A DNA stretch of 64,000 nucleotides from Streptomyces scopuliridis RB72 (GTDB taxonomy: Bacteria > Actinomycetota > Actinomycetes > Streptomycetales > Streptomycetaceae). The stretch lies in assembly GCF_000718095.1 (NCBI RefSeq), contig NZ_JOEI01000040.1:52883-116882 (forward strand), read 5' to 3'. Both the position numbers and the translations under genes were made by a program. Below, one piece after another: positions 44,447-51,584 of this stretch; the first letter of the stretch is position 1, and each line of letters begins with the position of its first letter. The notes beneath the pieces are model-generated. The model worked only from the letters and a program-made list of their open reading frames with translations, was not told the origin of the DNA and did not search any database.

Positions 44447-45245
44447 TCAGCGGCGCTTGAGGAACAGCCCGGCCAGGGCGGCGCCGGCCACCACGATCGC
44501 GGCGTTGACCAGGACGGCGAGCCCGATCCCGGCGCGGACCGGGCCGGCGGTGACGACCACGGCGCTCATGATCGGTGTGCCCATGGTGATACCGATCTGC
44601 TGGGTCATGGTGGCGAGACCGGTCGCCGTCCCCTGCTCGGAGTCGGGCAGCCCGGAGGTCGCGGTGACCATGAAGCCGACGATGGCGAGCATGTTCCCGA
44701 CCCCGCCCACGAACGTGCCCGCGAGCAGCAGCGCCAGCCGGCCACGGTCGTCGCCGAGGGCGAACAGGGAGGCGGTGGCGACCGCTTGGAGCAGCCCGCC
44801 GCCGACGAGCGTGGCGCGGGTCCCGTACCGGCCGATGACGCGGGGGGCCAGCACCCCGCCGAGGATCGTGCCGACCCCGAGCACCCCGAAGGAGAGCCCG
44901 GCGGCCAGCGGTGAGAAGCCCAGGACCTGCTGAAGGTAGAGCGTCATCAGGAAGACCAGGGAGGTCTCGGTGACGAAGGCGACGAGTCCGGCGAGGTTGC
45001 CCCAGATGACGGTCCTCCGGCGCAGGATCCATACGGGCACGAGCGGCGCGGCGGACCGCTTCTCCAGGAAGTAGAACCCGGTCAGCGGTACGGCGCCGAC
45101 GGCCAACGGGACGAGCGCGCGCGGGTCGCCCCAGCCGTACTCACCGGCGGCCGTGAGGCCGTACACGAGCGCGAGCAGTCCACCGGTCACGGCGAGGGCG
45201 CCGGGCAGGTCGAGCGGTGGCAGTCGCACTCGCGGGCGCGCGCGC
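44447..45245 (-). pseudogene. 5'-truncated DHA2-family MFS drug exporter
   Basis: The coherent frame ends here at about 45245 and covers only the C-terminal half of a 14-helix DHA2/QacA exporter: LDLPGALAVTGGLLALVYGL (helix 7 region), PLVPVWILRRR, FLMTLYLQQVLGFSPLAAGL, then SGLPDSEQGTATGLATMTQQ and a last helix. The N-terminal six helices are absent; upstream DNA instead encodes the mmpB-like gene on the other strand. An in-frame open stretch to 45541 has no family similarity. It is a gene remnant, or at best a half-transporter. Confidence 0.75.
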
Positions 45246-45297
45246 CGGGGCGTTCCGCGGCCTGAGGAGCCGGCGAGGATAGGCCGCCGGGAGCGCC

Positions 45298-45323
45298 GCG
45301 CCTGAGTACACGTACTCAGGCGC
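45298..45323. promoter_or_regulatory. 12-bp-arm inverted repeat upstream of the mmpB-like gene
   Basis: GCGCCTGAGTAC-AC-GTACTCAGGCGC, perfect arms, 31 bp before the ATG at 45354. A second shorter repeat (CTCCGG...CCGGAG) follows. It can be a regulator-binding site or the 3' hairpin of something upstream. Confidence 0.5.
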
Positions 45324-45353
45324 TCCGGACCCGGCGGCCGGAGTATCGGTCTC

Positions 45354-45482
45354 ATGCTGTGGTCCGACCCGGAGAACGAGCCGCCCAGGGAGATGCGCGA
45401 CGCGCAGCTCATGCTGCGCCGCGCCGGTGTGCTGCTCGCGCTGGCGGTGGTGCTGGCGATGATCGTGCTCGGGCTGCACTGA
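45354..45482 (+). CDS. mmpB: MmpB-like small membrane protein
   Basis: 42 residues: a charged N-terminus MLWSDPENEPPREMRDAQLM, a basic step (LRRAG) and one transmembrane helix (VLLALAVVLAMIVLGL). From memory, streptomycetes carry this conserved 42-residue protein between pccE and maf, named morphogenic membrane protein MmpB. It is plus-strand, 58 bp before maf, and probably cotranscribed with it. The gene name is a recollection and not checked. Confidence 0.7.
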   Translation: MLWSDPENEPPREMRDAQLMLRRAGVLLALAVVLAMIVLGLH

Positions 45483-45539
45483 CCGTCTCCCGCGGACCTC
45501 CCCCGTACCAGCCGGACGCCGCGACTTACGATGGCCCGC

Positions 45540-46145
45540 ATGACCGATCAGCGCCGCCGGCTCGTTCTCGCCTCCGCCTCCCCCGCCCGTCTCGGACTGC
45601 TCCGGCAGGCCGGGCTCGACCCCGAGGTGATCGTCAGCGGCGTCGACGAGGACGCCCTCTCCGCCCCGACCCCCGCCGAACTGGCGCTCGTTCTCGCCGA
45701 GGCCAAGGCCACCGCCGTGGCCGCGCTCCCCGCGACGGCCGGCGCGCTGGTCATCGGCTGCGACTCCGTCCTCGAACTCGACGGCGAGGCGTACGGCAAG
45801 CCCGCCGACGCCGAGGAGGCCATCGCCCGCTGGAAGTCGATGCGGGGACGCGCCGGAATCCTGCGGACCGGGCACTGCGTGATCGATACGACGACCGGCC
45901 GCCGCGCCGCCGAGACCGCCTCGACCACCGTCCGCTTCGGGAACCCGACGGACGCCGAGATCGCCGCGTACGTCGCCTCCGGCGAACCCCTCCAGGTCGC
46001 GGGCGCCTTCACCCTGGACGGCCGCTCCGCGCCCTTCGTCGACGCGATCGACGGCAACCACGGCAATGTCATCGGCCTGTCGCTGCCCCTGCTGCGCCGG
46101 CTGCTCGGCGAGCACGGCGTCACGATCACCGACCTGTGGGCCTGA
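45540..46145 (+). CDS. maf: Maf-family nucleoside-triphosphate pyrophosphatase
   Basis: 201 residues from ATG 45540 (an ATG 9 bp upstream is also possible). [20 protein letters not shown] is the Maf opening with its SxxxR substrate site; [16 protein letters not shown] and [17 protein letters not shown] follow. The enzyme hydrolyses modified or non-canonical nucleotides such as dTTP/UTP derivatives to monophosphates and is linked to septum control. Soluble. Confidence 0.92.
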   Translation: MTDQRRRLVLASASPARLGLLRQAGLDPEVIVSGVDEDALSAPTPAELALVLAEAKATAVAALPATAGALVIGCDSVLELDGEAYGKPADAEEAIARWKSMRGRAGILRTGHCVIDTTTGRRAAETASTTVRFGNPTDAEIAAYVASGEPLQVAGAFTLDGRSAPFVDAIDGNHGNVIGLSLPLLRRLLGEHGVTITDLWA

Positions 46146-46173
46146 ACCGGCCCCGTCAACACGGCACTTGCGC

Positions 46174-46623
46174 TCAGGCGGGCGCCGACCCCTCGGCGGG
46201 CCCCTCAGCCGGCCCCTCGGCCGCGCCCACCCGCTCGGGCTCGTACGCCACCAGCACCAGCACGATCAGCCCCAGCACGACCATCATGAACGCGAAGGCG
46301 CTCCACCCCACCAGCCCCACCGTCACCGAGCCGAGCACCCCGTGCACGACCGCGCAGGTGATGAGCGCGATCCTGCCGAAGCGCCCCGGAGCGCGGTTCC
46401 TGAGGGCCGTACGCACCAGAATCGCCGCGACGAGCACGAGATAGGCGCCGAAGACGCCTCCCATCACCCACGTACCAAGAGACATGGCGGACGGATCGAG
46501 TCCGGCCAGGGACATCCGCTGATTGTCGACAACCGTCGCCAGCACCCCGTTGACGAACACGATGCCGACCGCTTCGAGCAACAGCACGATCGCGGCCACC
46601 CAGGCCACCGGTCTGCGCGCCAC
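46174..46623 (-). CDS. Four-helix membrane protein
   Basis: 149 residues from GTG 46623, which has GAAGAGG upstream (an ATG at 46665 is less well placed). Four hydrophobic helices are clear: WVAAIVLLLEAVGIVFVNGV, WVMGGVFGAYLVLVAAILV, IALITCAVVHGVLG, FAFMMVVLGLIVLVLVAY. The tail repeats AEGPAEGPAEG. No family function known. An inverted repeat lies just upstream and it is divergent from accA2. Confidence 0.75.
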   Translation of the reverse strand: MARRPVAWVAAIVLLLEAVGIVFVNGVLATVVDNQRMSLAGLDPSAMSLGTWVMGGVFGAYLVLVAAILVRTALRNRAPGRFGRIALITCAVVHGVLGSVTVGLVGWSAFAFMMVVLGLIVLVLVAYEPERVGAAEGPAEGPAEGSAPA

Positions 46624-46643
46624 GACGCCACCCTCTTCCCCTG

Positions 46644-46687
46644 TTACCGGTAGTACGTACGACATCGCGCACGCTACTAACCGGTAA
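46644..46687. promoter_or_regulatory. Inverted repeat upstream of the four-helix membrane gene
   Basis: TTACCGGT...ACCGGTAA arms (46644-46651 and 46680-46687), extended inward as TTACCGGTAGTA / TACTAACCGGTAA with one extra base. It lies 21-64 bp upstream of the GTG at 46623. The remaining 46688-46971 gap to accA2 shows only GC-rich unremarkable sequence plus the accA2 ribosome site AAGGAGGGAG. Confidence 0.4.
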
Positions 46688-46971
46688 ACCTCCGGACAAG
46701 GGCCCGGGCACGGGCAAAGATTCATTCGGCCATTCGTAGGGACTCCACAAAGAATCGCGATCCGCCGAGGGGCACTCGGACAGAGAGCTGGACCACATCC
46801 GAGCGCTACTGTGCGACGGGGGATCCCGGCGTACCGTGGTGCCACAAGGGATTTCGCCTCCTGAACGAGCCTCGAACCACGCTCCGTGTGGGCAGGGTCA
46901 CCAATGGGGACGGATCCATGGGGCGTGTCGGCAGTCCCTAAACTCAGCTTGTTTTCAAGGAGGGAGCCATC

Positions 46972-48726
46972 GTGCGCAAGGTGCTCATCGCCAACCGTGG
47001 CGAAATCGCTGTCCGCGTTGCCCGTGCCTGCCGGGATGCCGGGATCCAGAGCGTAGCCGTCTACGCGGACCCGGACCGGGACGCCCTGCACGTCCGCGCG
47101 GCCGACGAGGCCTTCGCCCTGGGCGGTGACACCCCGGCAGCCAGCTATCTGGACATGGCCAAGGTGCTCCAGGCGGCCAAGGACTCCGGCGCTGACGCGA
47201 TCCACCCGGGCTACGGATTCCTGTCCGAGAACGCCGAATTCGCCCAGGCCGTACTGGACGCCGGGCTCACCTGGATCGGCCCGCCGCCGGGGGCCATCCG
47301 CGACCTCGGCGACAAGGTCGCCGCCCGCCATATCGCCCAGCGCGCCGGTGCCCCCCTGGTCGCCGGAACGCCCGACCCGGTCTCCGGCGCGGACGAGGTC
47401 GTCGCGTTCGCCGAGGAGCACGGCCTGCCGATCGCCATCAAGGCGGCCTTCGGCGGCGGCGGACGCGGCCTCAAGGTCGCCCGTACGCTCGAAGAGATCC
47501 CGGAGCTGTACGACTCGGCCGTCCGCGAGGCCGTCGCCGCCTTCGGCCGCGGCGAGTGCTTCGTCGAGCGCTACCTCGACAAGCCCCGCCATGTCGAGAC
47601 CCAGTGCCTGGCCGACACCCACGGCAATGTCGTCGTCGTCTCCACCCGCGACTGCTCCCTCCAGCGCCGCCACCAGAAGCTCGTCGAGGAAGCCCCCGCC
47701 CCCTTCCTCTCCGACGCCCAGAACGCCGAGCTGTACGCCGCCTCCAAGGCGATCCTCAAGGAGGCCGGCTACGTCGGCGCGGGCACCGTCGAGTTCCTCG
47801 TCGGCACCGACGGCACGATCTCCTTCCTGGAGGTCAACACCCGCCTCCAAGTGGAGCACCCGGTCACCGAAGAGGTCACCGGCATCGACCTGGTCCGCGA
47901 GATGTTCCGCATCGCCGACGGCGAGGCCCTCGGCTACGACGACCCGGCCGTGCGCGGGCACTCCTTCGAGTTCCGTATCAACGGCGAGGACCCGGGCCGC
48001 GGCTTCCTGCCCGCCCCCGGCACGGTCACCACCTTCGCCCCGCCCACCGGCCCCGGCGTCCGCCTGGACGCGGGCGTCGAGTCCGGCTCCGTCATCGGCC
48101 CGGCCTGGGACTCCCTGCTCGCCAAGCTGATCGTCACCGGCGCCACCCGCGAACAGGCCCTCCAGCGCGCCTCCCGCGCCCTCAACGAGTTCACCGTCGA
48201 GGGCATGGCCACCGCGATCCCCTTCCACCGCAAGGTCGTCACCGACCCCGCCTTCACCTCCGACCCGTTCACCGTCCACACCCGCTGGATGGAAACGGAG
48301 TTCACCAACGACATCCCGCCCTTCGCGGCCCCCGCCGACGCCGAGACCGACGACGAGCCCGGCCGCGAGACCGTCGTCGTCGAGGTCGGCGGCAAGCGCC
48401 TCGAAGTCTCCCTGCCCACCAGCCTGGGCATGACCCTGGCCCGCACCGGCCTCGCCGCCGGCGCCAAGCCCAAGCGCCGCGCCGCCAAGAAGTCCGCCTC
48501 CGCGGCCTCCGGCGACACCCTGGCCTCCCCGATGCAGGGCACCATCGTCAAGGTCGCCGTCGAAGAGGGCCAGGACGTCAAGGAAGGCGACCTCGTCGTC
48601 GTCCTCGAAGCCATGAAGATGGAACAGCCCCTCAACGCGCACCGCTCCGGCACGATCAAGGGCCTCACCGCCGAAGTCGGCGCGTCCCTCACCTCCGGCG
48701 CCACCATCTGCGAAATCAAGGACTGA
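46972..48726 (+). CDS. accA2: Acetyl/propionyl-CoA carboxylase alpha subunit (biotin carboxylase plus BCCP)
   Basis: 584 residues from GTG 46972 with AAGGAGGGAG upstream. Biotin carboxylase: [33 protein letters not shown], the ATP-grasp lid [14 protein letters not shown] and [16 protein letters not shown] linker rich in Ala/Lys precedes the C-terminal biotinyl domain, whose lysine is in [12 protein letters not shown]. It carboxylates biotin and serves several beta subunits, here probably PccB encoded nearby. A strong terminator follows. Confidence 0.94.
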   Translation: MRKVLIANRGEIAVRVARACRDAGIQSVAVYADPDRDALHVRAADEAFALGGDTPAASYLDMAKVLQAAKDSGADAIHPGYGFLSENAEFAQAVLDAGLTWIGPPPGAIRDLGDKVAARHIAQRAGAPLVAGTPDPVSGADEVVAFAEEHGLPIAIKAAFGGGGRGLKVARTLEEIPELYDSAVREAVAAFGRGECFVERYLDKPRHVETQCLADTHGNVVVVSTRDCSLQRRHQKLVEEAPAPFLSDAQNAELYAASKAILKEAGYVGAGTVEFLVGTDGTISFLEVNTRLQVEHPVTEEVTGIDLVREMFRIADGEALGYDDPAVRGHSFEFRINGEDPGRGFLPAPGTVTTFAPPTGPGVRLDAGVESGSVIGPAWDSLLAKLIVTGATREQALQRASRALNEFTVEGMATAIPFHRKVVTDPAFTSDPFTVHTRWMETEFTNDIPPFAAPADAETDDEPGRETVVVEVGGKRLEVSLPTSLGMTLARTGLAAGAKPKRRAAKKSASAASGDTLASPMQGTIVKVAVEEGQDVKEGDLVVVLEAMKMEQPLNAHRSGTIKGLTAEVGASLTSGATICEIKD

Positions 48727-48732
48727 CCCACC

Positions 48733-48771
48733 GCCGAGGCCCCGCCCGAGCGCATCGGCCGGGGCCTCGGC
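48733..48771. terminator. Terminator of accA2
   Basis: An 11-bp perfect stem GCCGAGGCCCC / GGGGCCTCGGC with a 17-nt partly paired loop, 6 bp after the accA2 stop. Confidence 0.88.
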
Positions 48772-48821
48772 GTGTGCGGTGGCATCCTTGACGCCACGGG
48801 TGGAGACAGAGAGGACCCCCA

Positions 48822-49403
48822 ATGGCGAGCAGTACGGCACACCCGCTGCCCCGGCCCATGCGCGCCGACGCACGGCGCAACTACGAGCGCCTGCTCACGG
48901 AGGCCCGCCGCACCTTCGCGGAACACGGCACGGACGCCTCCCTGGAGGACATCGCGCGCCACGCGGGCGTCGGCATCGGCACGCTCTACCGGCACTTCCC
49001 GAACCGCCAAGCGCTGATGAACGCGGTCTTCCAGGAAGCGGTCACCTCCCTCATCGAGCGCTCCCGCGAACTCGCCGAGGCGGAGCAGCCGTGCGGTGCG
49101 CTGGTCGAATGGCTGGGCGCGCTCATCACTCACGCGGGTGAGTACCGCGGGCTCTCACAGGCGCTCATGTCGGCGTCCCACGACGAGAGTTCGGCGCTGT
49201 CGCAGTGCAGCGTGCCGATGCGCGAGGCGGGCGGGCGCCTTCTGGTACGGGCGCAGCGGGCCGGCCATGTCCGGCCGGAGGTCTCGATCGACGACCTGCT
49301 GCAACTCACGAACGCGATTGCCTTGGCGGCGGAGCAGTCCCCGTCCGACCCGCACTTGGCGGAACGCCTCCTGAAATTGACGCTTACGGGCCTGCGGGCC
49401 TGA
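48822..49403 (+). CDS. TetR/AcrR-family transcriptional regulator
   Basis: 193 residues. The N-terminal DNA-binding part is ARRTFAEHGTDASLEDIARH then AGVGIGTLYRHFPNRQALMN, with the recognition helix GIGTLYRHFP. The C-terminal dimer and ligand domain has no special motif. Regulated gene unknown; no transporter is directly adjacent, but the truncated DHA2 exporter 3.5 kb away would be a typical partner class. Stop codon is 10 bp from a class C repeat. Confidence 0.9.
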   Translation: MASSTAHPLPRPMRADARRNYERLLTEARRTFAEHGTDASLEDIARHAGVGIGTLYRHFPNRQALMNAVFQEAVTSLIERSRELAEAEQPCGALVEWLGALITHAGEYRGLSQALMSASHDESSALSQCSVPMREAGGRLLVRAQRAGHVRPEVSIDDLLQLTNAIALAAEQSPSDPHLAERLLKLTLTGLRA

Positions 49404-49413
49404 GCCTTTTTAT

Positions 49414-49712
49414 CTTTGGCCGAGGCCGGTTTCCGGGTGCGGGTTGTTCGGTGCGGGCGGTCTTTGGCCGACGCCGGTTTCCGGGTGCGGGTTGTTCGGT
49501 GCGGGCGGTCTTTGGCCGACGCCGGTTTCCGGGTGCGGGTTGTCGCCGGGTGACGCTCCGGGGCTCGCGCCCGGGACGGCATGATTTACGGCGCGCAGCT
49601 GCCCAACGTCTAGACACTGGCGTTCGCGCGCCACAAATCACGCTTTAGTGTCCCGGACACGACCCCTGCGCGCCCCCCTTCACCGCCCGTCACCGACGAC
49701 GCGGCCGTGCGC
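49414..49712 (-). repeat. Composite palindromic repeat, class C, copy 2 (reverse orientation) with tandem 48-bp units
   Basis: Read on plus: 48-bp units beginning CTTTGGCCGA at 49414, 49462 and 49510 (third partial), then GGGGCTCGCGCCCGGGACGG, the core (CATGATTTACGGCGCGC ... ACAAATCACGCTTTAGTGTC) and the head (GACCCCTGCGCGCCCCCC ... GACGACGCGGCCGTGCGC). Its core keeps the class A stem (GGCGCG/CGCGCC, GCC/GGC) with different loops. The unit end lies 10 bp from the TetR gene stop, its head end 47 bp before the DUF5707 start. No gene lies within. Confidence 0.88.
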
Positions 49713-49759
49713 AAGGGCGGGCTCTGTCACGAAACGCACCGTTTTCCGGAGGGGAATTC

Positions 49760-50173
49760 GTGTCCAAGCGCATCGTTATTCCGTCGCTTATTGGTGCCGT
49801 CGCTATCGGCGGCATGGCGTCCGCCGCCCCCGCCAAGCCGACCGTGGAGAACAACTCGGCCCGATACGCCGCGGGCTCGCTCACCTTCACCGCGAAGGTG
49901 ACCGACGACTCGGGAGTCCAGGGCCTCAAGGTCCTGGCCTGGCCGAAGAGTTCGGACCTCAAACCGACGGCCGAGGAAATGGCGCACGTCGAGAGCGCCA
50001 CATGCAAGAAGTCCACAGCGGAGACGTCCGTGTGCACCTACACCCTGAAGGTCACCCAGAAGGAGGCGGCCGACCTGCCCAAGGGCACCTGGTACGTCTC
50101 CGCGCTGGCGACAGCCAAAGACGGAGACAAGACCTTCGTGCCCGAGGCCGCGGTCTTCAGCGTCACGCGCTGA
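49760..50173 (+). CDS. Secreted DUF5707 protein
   Basis: 137 residues from GTG 49760, with CCGGAGGGG upstream. A signal peptide (IVIPSLIGAVAIGGMASAAPA) precedes one Ig-like/beta domain (LTFTAKVTDDSGVQGLKVLA, VCTYTLKVTQKEAADLPKGT) with a Cys pair that may form a disulfide. This matches the streptomycete DUF5707 family. Function unknown. It is flanked by a class C repeat upstream and a class A repeat 18 bp downstream; the read-through tail of the DeoR gene overlaps its 3' end antisense. Confidence 0.85.
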   Translation: MSKRIVIPSLIGAVAIGGMASAAPAKPTVENNSARYAAGSLTFTAKVTDDSGVQGLKVLAWPKSSDLKPTAEEMAHVESATCKKSTAETSVCTYTLKVTQKEAADLPKGTWYVSALATAKDGDKTFVPEAAVFSVTR

Positions 50174-51390
50174 ACCGCGCGGCGGCTGGGGGCGACCACC
50201 GGCGGGAGGGGGCCGGGGTCGGAGGAGGTGCGTGTCCGGACACTAAAGCGTGATTTGTGGCGCGCGAACGCCCGCATCCCAACTGTGGGCCGGTACGCGC
50301 CGTAAATCATGCCGTCCGGACGCAAGTCCGCCACCCGCGCCCGCTCCCCCGGCTCCTGCGCCGCCAGCGACGCCGCCGCACTCCGCAGCTGCGACCCCGG
50401 CCCCCCGCTCCCCGGCCCCTGTCCCGGACCCGGCCCCGCCGCATGCGTACGGCGCTGCCCCGGAAGCGGTACGTCTCGACGCGACTGACGCCCCGCCTGA
50501 TGCGCTTCACCGCCCGAGCCACCGGCCCCGCCCACGGAACCGGACCCGGCACCCGCACCCGCCCCGGCCGAAGACCCGCCGACAGAGCCGGCCCCGCCGG
50601 CCCCGCCGACCCCGCCGGCCACCGCGATCTGCACCCCCTGATCCGCCAGCGCCTGAAGCTCCGTCGCCGCGCGATCGTCATGCGCCGGCGGCTCGTCGGT
50701 CACCAGCCTGCTGATGAGATCCGTCGGCACCGTCTGGAACATCGTGTCGGTGCCCAGCTTCGTATGGTCGGCCAGCACCACGACCTCCGCCGCGGCCTGC
50801 ACCAGCGCCCGGTCCACGCTCGCCGAGAGCATGTTGGACGTGGACAGCCCGCGCTCGGCGGTCAGCCCGCTCCCGGACAGGAACGCGCGGGTGACCCGGA
50901 GGCCCTGGAGGGACTGCTCCGCCCCGCTGCCGACCAGCGCGTAGTTCGAGCCGCGCAGCGTGCCGCCGGTCATGACGACCTCGACCCGGTTGGCATGCGC
51001 GAGGGCCTGCGCGACGAGCAGCGAGTTGGTGACGACCGTCAGGCCGGGGATCCGCGCGAGCCGGCGGGCCAGCTCCTGCGTGGTCGTACCGGCGCCGACG
51101 ACCACGGCCTCGCCCTCTTCGACGAGACTCGCGGCGAGATCGGCGATGGCCGTCTTCTCGGCCGTTGCGAGATGGGACTTTTGCGGAAAGCCGGATTCTC
51201 GCGTGAATCCGCCCGGCAATACCGCACCGCCGTGCCGGCGGTCGAGGAGTCCTTCGGCCTCCAGCGCCCGCACGTCCCGCCGTACGGTCACTTCGGAGGT
51301 CTGGACGACGCGGGCGAGCTCACGGAGCGACACGGCCCCGTTGGCGCGCACCATTTCGAGGATCAATTGGCGACGTTCTGCAGCGAACAC
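50038..51390 (-). CDS. DeoR-family transcriptional regulator with stop codon overwritten by a class A repeat
   Basis: Residues 1-245: ERRQLILEMVRANGAVSLRE and TSEVTVRRDVRALEAEGLLD form the DeoR winged helix-turn-helix; LTVVTNSLLVAQALAHANRV and ADHTKLGTDTMF belong to the phosphosugar-binding domain. A Gly/Ala-rich disordered tail of about 110 residues follows, ending ERARVADLR. The next codons are already the repeat (PDGMIYGAYRPTVGM), and the frame then stays open antisense through the DUF5707 gene to a TGA at 50038. The natural product thus gains about 95 unrelated residues. Family members control sugar or nucleoside metabolism. Confidence 0.82.
   Translation of the reverse strand: MFAAERRQLILEMVRANGAVSLRELARVVQTSEVTVRRDVRALEAEGLLDRRHGGAVLPGGFTRESGFPQKSHLATAEKTAIADLAASLVEEGEAVVVGAGTTTQELARRLARIPGLTVVTNSLLVAQALAHANRVEVVMTGGTLRGSNYALVGSGAEQSLQGLRVTRAFLSGSGLTAERGLSTSNMLSASVDRALVQAAAEVVVLADHTKLGTDTMFQTVPTDLISRLVTDEPPAHDDRAATELQALADQGVQIAVAGGVGGAGGAGSVGGSSAGAGAGAGSGSVGGAGGSGGEAHQAGRQSRRDVPLPGQRRTHAAGPGPGQGPGSGGPGSQLRSAAASLAAQEPGERARVADLRPDGMIYGAYRPTVGMRAFARHKSRFSVRTRTSSDPGPLPPVVAPSRRAVQRVTLKTAASGTKVLSPSLAVASAETYQVPLGRSAASFWVTFRV
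50192..50321 (+). repeat. Palindromic repeat, class A, copy 1
   Basis: 130 bp, matching 63871-64000 at 127 positions. G-rich head with GGAGGAGG, then GTGTCCGGACACTAAAGCG, left stem TGATTTGTGGCGCG, internal loop CGAAC, GCCC, 13-nt loop ending ACTGT, GGGC, internal loop CGGTA, right stem CGCGCCGTAAATCATGC, and GTCCGGAC. It starts 18 bp after the DUF5707 stop, and its far end sits exactly at the normal end of the DeoR-like gene. Confidence 0.93.
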
Positions 51391-51417
51391 GAAACTGACA
51401 GTAACCCCAACGACCGT

Positions 51418-51430
51418 CTGCTTTCAGCAG
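51418..51430. promoter_or_regulatory. Possible DeoR autoregulatory operator
   Basis: CTGCT-TTC-AGCAG, a short perfect inverted repeat 28 bp upstream of the DeoR ATG, in an AT-richer promoter stretch (AACAGAAGTTGTACACAG nearby). Confidence 0.35.
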
Positions 51431-51584
51431 TTTGCGCCGAATAACAGAAGTTGTACACAGACGAGCGCGCACAGTGGTATAAAGCGATCCCGCTATTCGA
51501 ACGCACCACCATGGAACGGGCTTACCCAGCCCTACGAGCCGATGAACGCCCCGCCGCGAACGCCGCCGCGACCGGCGGAACCGG

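Noticed and set aside
46174..48873. An 899-residue open frame on the minus strand across accA2
   Set aside because: It is antisense to a clear biotin carboxylase gene and has the biased Asp/Gly/Val/Leu composition of a GC-skew shadow; only its 3' 149 codons are the real membrane gene.
49414..49560. Tandem 48-bp units as a CRISPR array
   Set aside because: Units are directly adjacent without variable spacers and no cas genes are present; they belong to the class C repeat.
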